Part shown: in pieces, positions 62,978-64,000 of the stretch
Numbering within the stretch: the stretch's first letter is position 1
Layout of the letters: each line of letters starts with the position of its first letter
Source of the DNA: Nonomuraea polychroma
GTDB lineage: Bacteria > Actinomycetota > Actinomycetes > Streptosporangiales > Streptosporangiaceae
Assembly: GCF_004011505.1 (NCBI RefSeq)
Contig: NZ_SAUN01000001.1
Coordinates: 9,637,501-9,701,500 of the forward strand
Direction: 5' to 3'
DNA length: 64,000 nt
Made by a program: the position numbers and the translations under genes
Notes under the pieces: model-generated
Database searches by the model: none
What the model was told of the DNA's origin: nothing
What the model saw: only the letters and a program-made list of their open reading frames with translations

Positions 62978-64000
62978 GTGGACCCTGTGCGAAACCCCTA
63001 CGCCCCCGGAGCCGGACAGCGTCCGCCGGAGCTCGCCGGGCGTGACCGAGAGCTGCAGCAGTTCGAGGTCGTGCTCGAGCGTGTGGCCCGTGGCCGCCCC
63101 GAGCGGAGCATGGTCGTCACCGGCCTGCGGGGCGTCGGCAAGACCGTCCTGCTCAACACGTTCAAGTCCATGGCCATGCAGCGGCTGTGGGGCACGGGCA
63201 AGATCGAGGCCCGGCCCGACCAGTCGATCAGGCGGCCGGTCGCGGCCGCGCTGCACATGGCGATCAGGGAGCTCGCCCCGCGGCACCGCGCGCCCGAGCG
63301 CATCGAGGAGTTCCTCGGCGTGCTCAAGGCGTTCGCGATGCGCGATCCCGCGGCGGCCAAGGGCACCTCGCACTGGTCGCCCGGCATCGAGGTGCCGGCC
63401 AGCCGCGGGCGCGCCGACTCGGGCGACCTGGAGATCGACCTCACCGAGCTGTTCGTCGACGCCGCCGGTGTGGCCACCGACCTGGCCGTCGGCATCGCAT
63501 TGTTCATCGACGAGATGCAGGACGTGCCGGCCGCCGACGTCTCCGCGCTCTGCGCCGCCTGCCACGAGCTGTCGCAGACGGGCGGGCCGCTGATTGTGGT
63601 GGGGGCCGGGCTGCCGCACCTGCCGAGCGTGTTGTCGGCCAGCAAGAGCTATTCCGAGCGGCTCTTCCGCTACGCGCGCATCGACAAGCTCGACCGTGAC
63701 GCGGCCGACCTCGCGTTGATCCTCCCGGCACGCGAGGAGGAGGTGGAGTTCACCCCGGACGCCCTGGACGCGCTGTATGAGGCGGCCGACGGCTACCCCT
63801 ACTTCGTGCAGGCGTACGGCAAGGTGGCCTGGGACCTCGCGCCGCGCAGCCCGATCACGCTCGAAGACGTCAAGGTCTCGGCGCCCGAGGCCGAGGAGGA
63901 GCTCGCGGTCGGCTTCTTCGGCAGCCGCTACGAGCGGGCGACCCCGGCCGAGCGCGACTACATGCATGCCATGGCGCAGATCGGCGACGAGCCGGTCGCG
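62978..64000 (+). CDS. AAA-type ATPase (Orc1/Cdc6-like), partial
   Basis: At least 341 aa, continuing past the window. GTG start: NPYAPGAGQRPPELAGRDRE, Walker A GLRGVGKT, Walker B IALFIDEMQD, sensor 1-like LIVVGAGLPHLP, then a winged-helix-like region (PDALDALYEAADGYPYFVQA). This type is widespread in actinobacteria beside regulators; it may be a STAND-like or DNA-binding ATPase. Divergent from the sigma factor operon. Confidence 0.82.
   Translation, partial: MDPVRNPYAPGAGQRPPELAGRDRELQQFEVVLERVARGRPERSMVVTGLRGVGKTVLLNTFKSMAMQRLWGTGKIEARPDQSIRRPVAAALHMAIRELAPRHRAPERIEEFLGVLKAFAMRDPAAAKGTSHWSPGIEVPASRGRADSGDLEIDLTELFVDAAGVATDLAVGIALFIDEMQDVPAADVSALCAACHELSQTGGPLIVVGAGLPHLPSVLSASKSYSERLFRYARIDKLDRDAADLALILPAREEEVEFTPDALDALYEAADGYPYFVQAYGKVAWDLAPRSPITLEDVKVSAPEAEEELAVGFFGSRYERATPAERDYMHAMAQIGDEPVA

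Noticed and set aside
62951..63967. 338-codon minus-strand ORF at the window end
   Set aside because: Antisense to the ATPase frame, which has clear Walker A and B motifs.

Overview
The window is high-GC actinobacterial DNA. AICE-type conjugation genes, DUF6000 and SCO3933-family genes and many NarL-type two-component systems suggest a Streptosporangiaceae-like filamentous actinomycete; the genus is not proven by anything seen here. Three parts can be recognised: a layered, decaying array of integrated elements (1 to about 55,088), an intact tRNA-Arg(ACG) gene that was the integration target (55,089-55,161, minus strand), and ordinary chromosomal backbone (55,162-64,000).

The array is defined by copies of the 3' part of the tRNA-Arg gene at 339-379 and 13,069-13,109, which match the 3' end of the intact tRNA. 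Each copy is preceded by about 100 bp of shared sequence with a terminator hairpin and paired TGTTAGCA motifs. A frameshifted integrase tail at 2-249 shows that the array continues left of the window. The first unit (380-13,068) carries a DUF3592-like membrane protein gene lying between inverted IS630 ends, a group II intron 3' remnant, a secreted PAF-acetylhydrolase-like lipase divergent from a two-component system, two complete IS21 elements with target duplications, a truncated AICE integrase and a broken DUF4265 gene.

The second unit (13,110-55,088) begins with a defence cluster: a retron (PRTase/winged-helix effector, structured msr-msd region, reverse transcriptase) and a type I restriction-modification operon hsdM-hsdS-hsdR followed by an overlapping GIY-YIG-like gene. 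Next comes an AICE core (25.2-36.1 kb): regulators, Nudix and methyltransferase cargo, KorSA-like GntR repressor, SCO3933-like protein, TraSA/FtsK translocase, SpdB-like protein, tiny ORFs, RepSA, Xis and Int. From 36.8 to 47.9 kb lies an AT-richer group of secreted proteins and lipoproteins (lipocalin-like, LecA-like lectin, NPCBM-like, F5/8-type C domain) with a GH2 exo-beta-glucosaminidase-like enzyme. From 48.1 to 54.3 kb there are nested transposons: an IS3 remnant with an IS30 tail, interrupted by a minimal Tn554-type tnpABC transposon, then an IS256 element with perfect 8-bp target duplications, then a second broken copy of the DUF4265 gene next to the tRNA.

The backbone side carries a histidine kinase/response regulator pair, two paralogous proline-rich membrane proteins, an apparent operon of an Lgt-family protein, a multi-cysteine radical SAM enzyme and a small membrane protein, then a MaoC-type hydratase, a SigE-family sigma factor with an anti-sigma-like partner, and the 5' part of an ATPase gene.

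The most interesting item is the retron with a visible non-coding RNA architecture inside the tRNA-integrated defence island. Next are the Tes-like radical SAM/Lgt gene pair and the tandem attachment-site array whose history can be read from IS insertions into duplicated genes.
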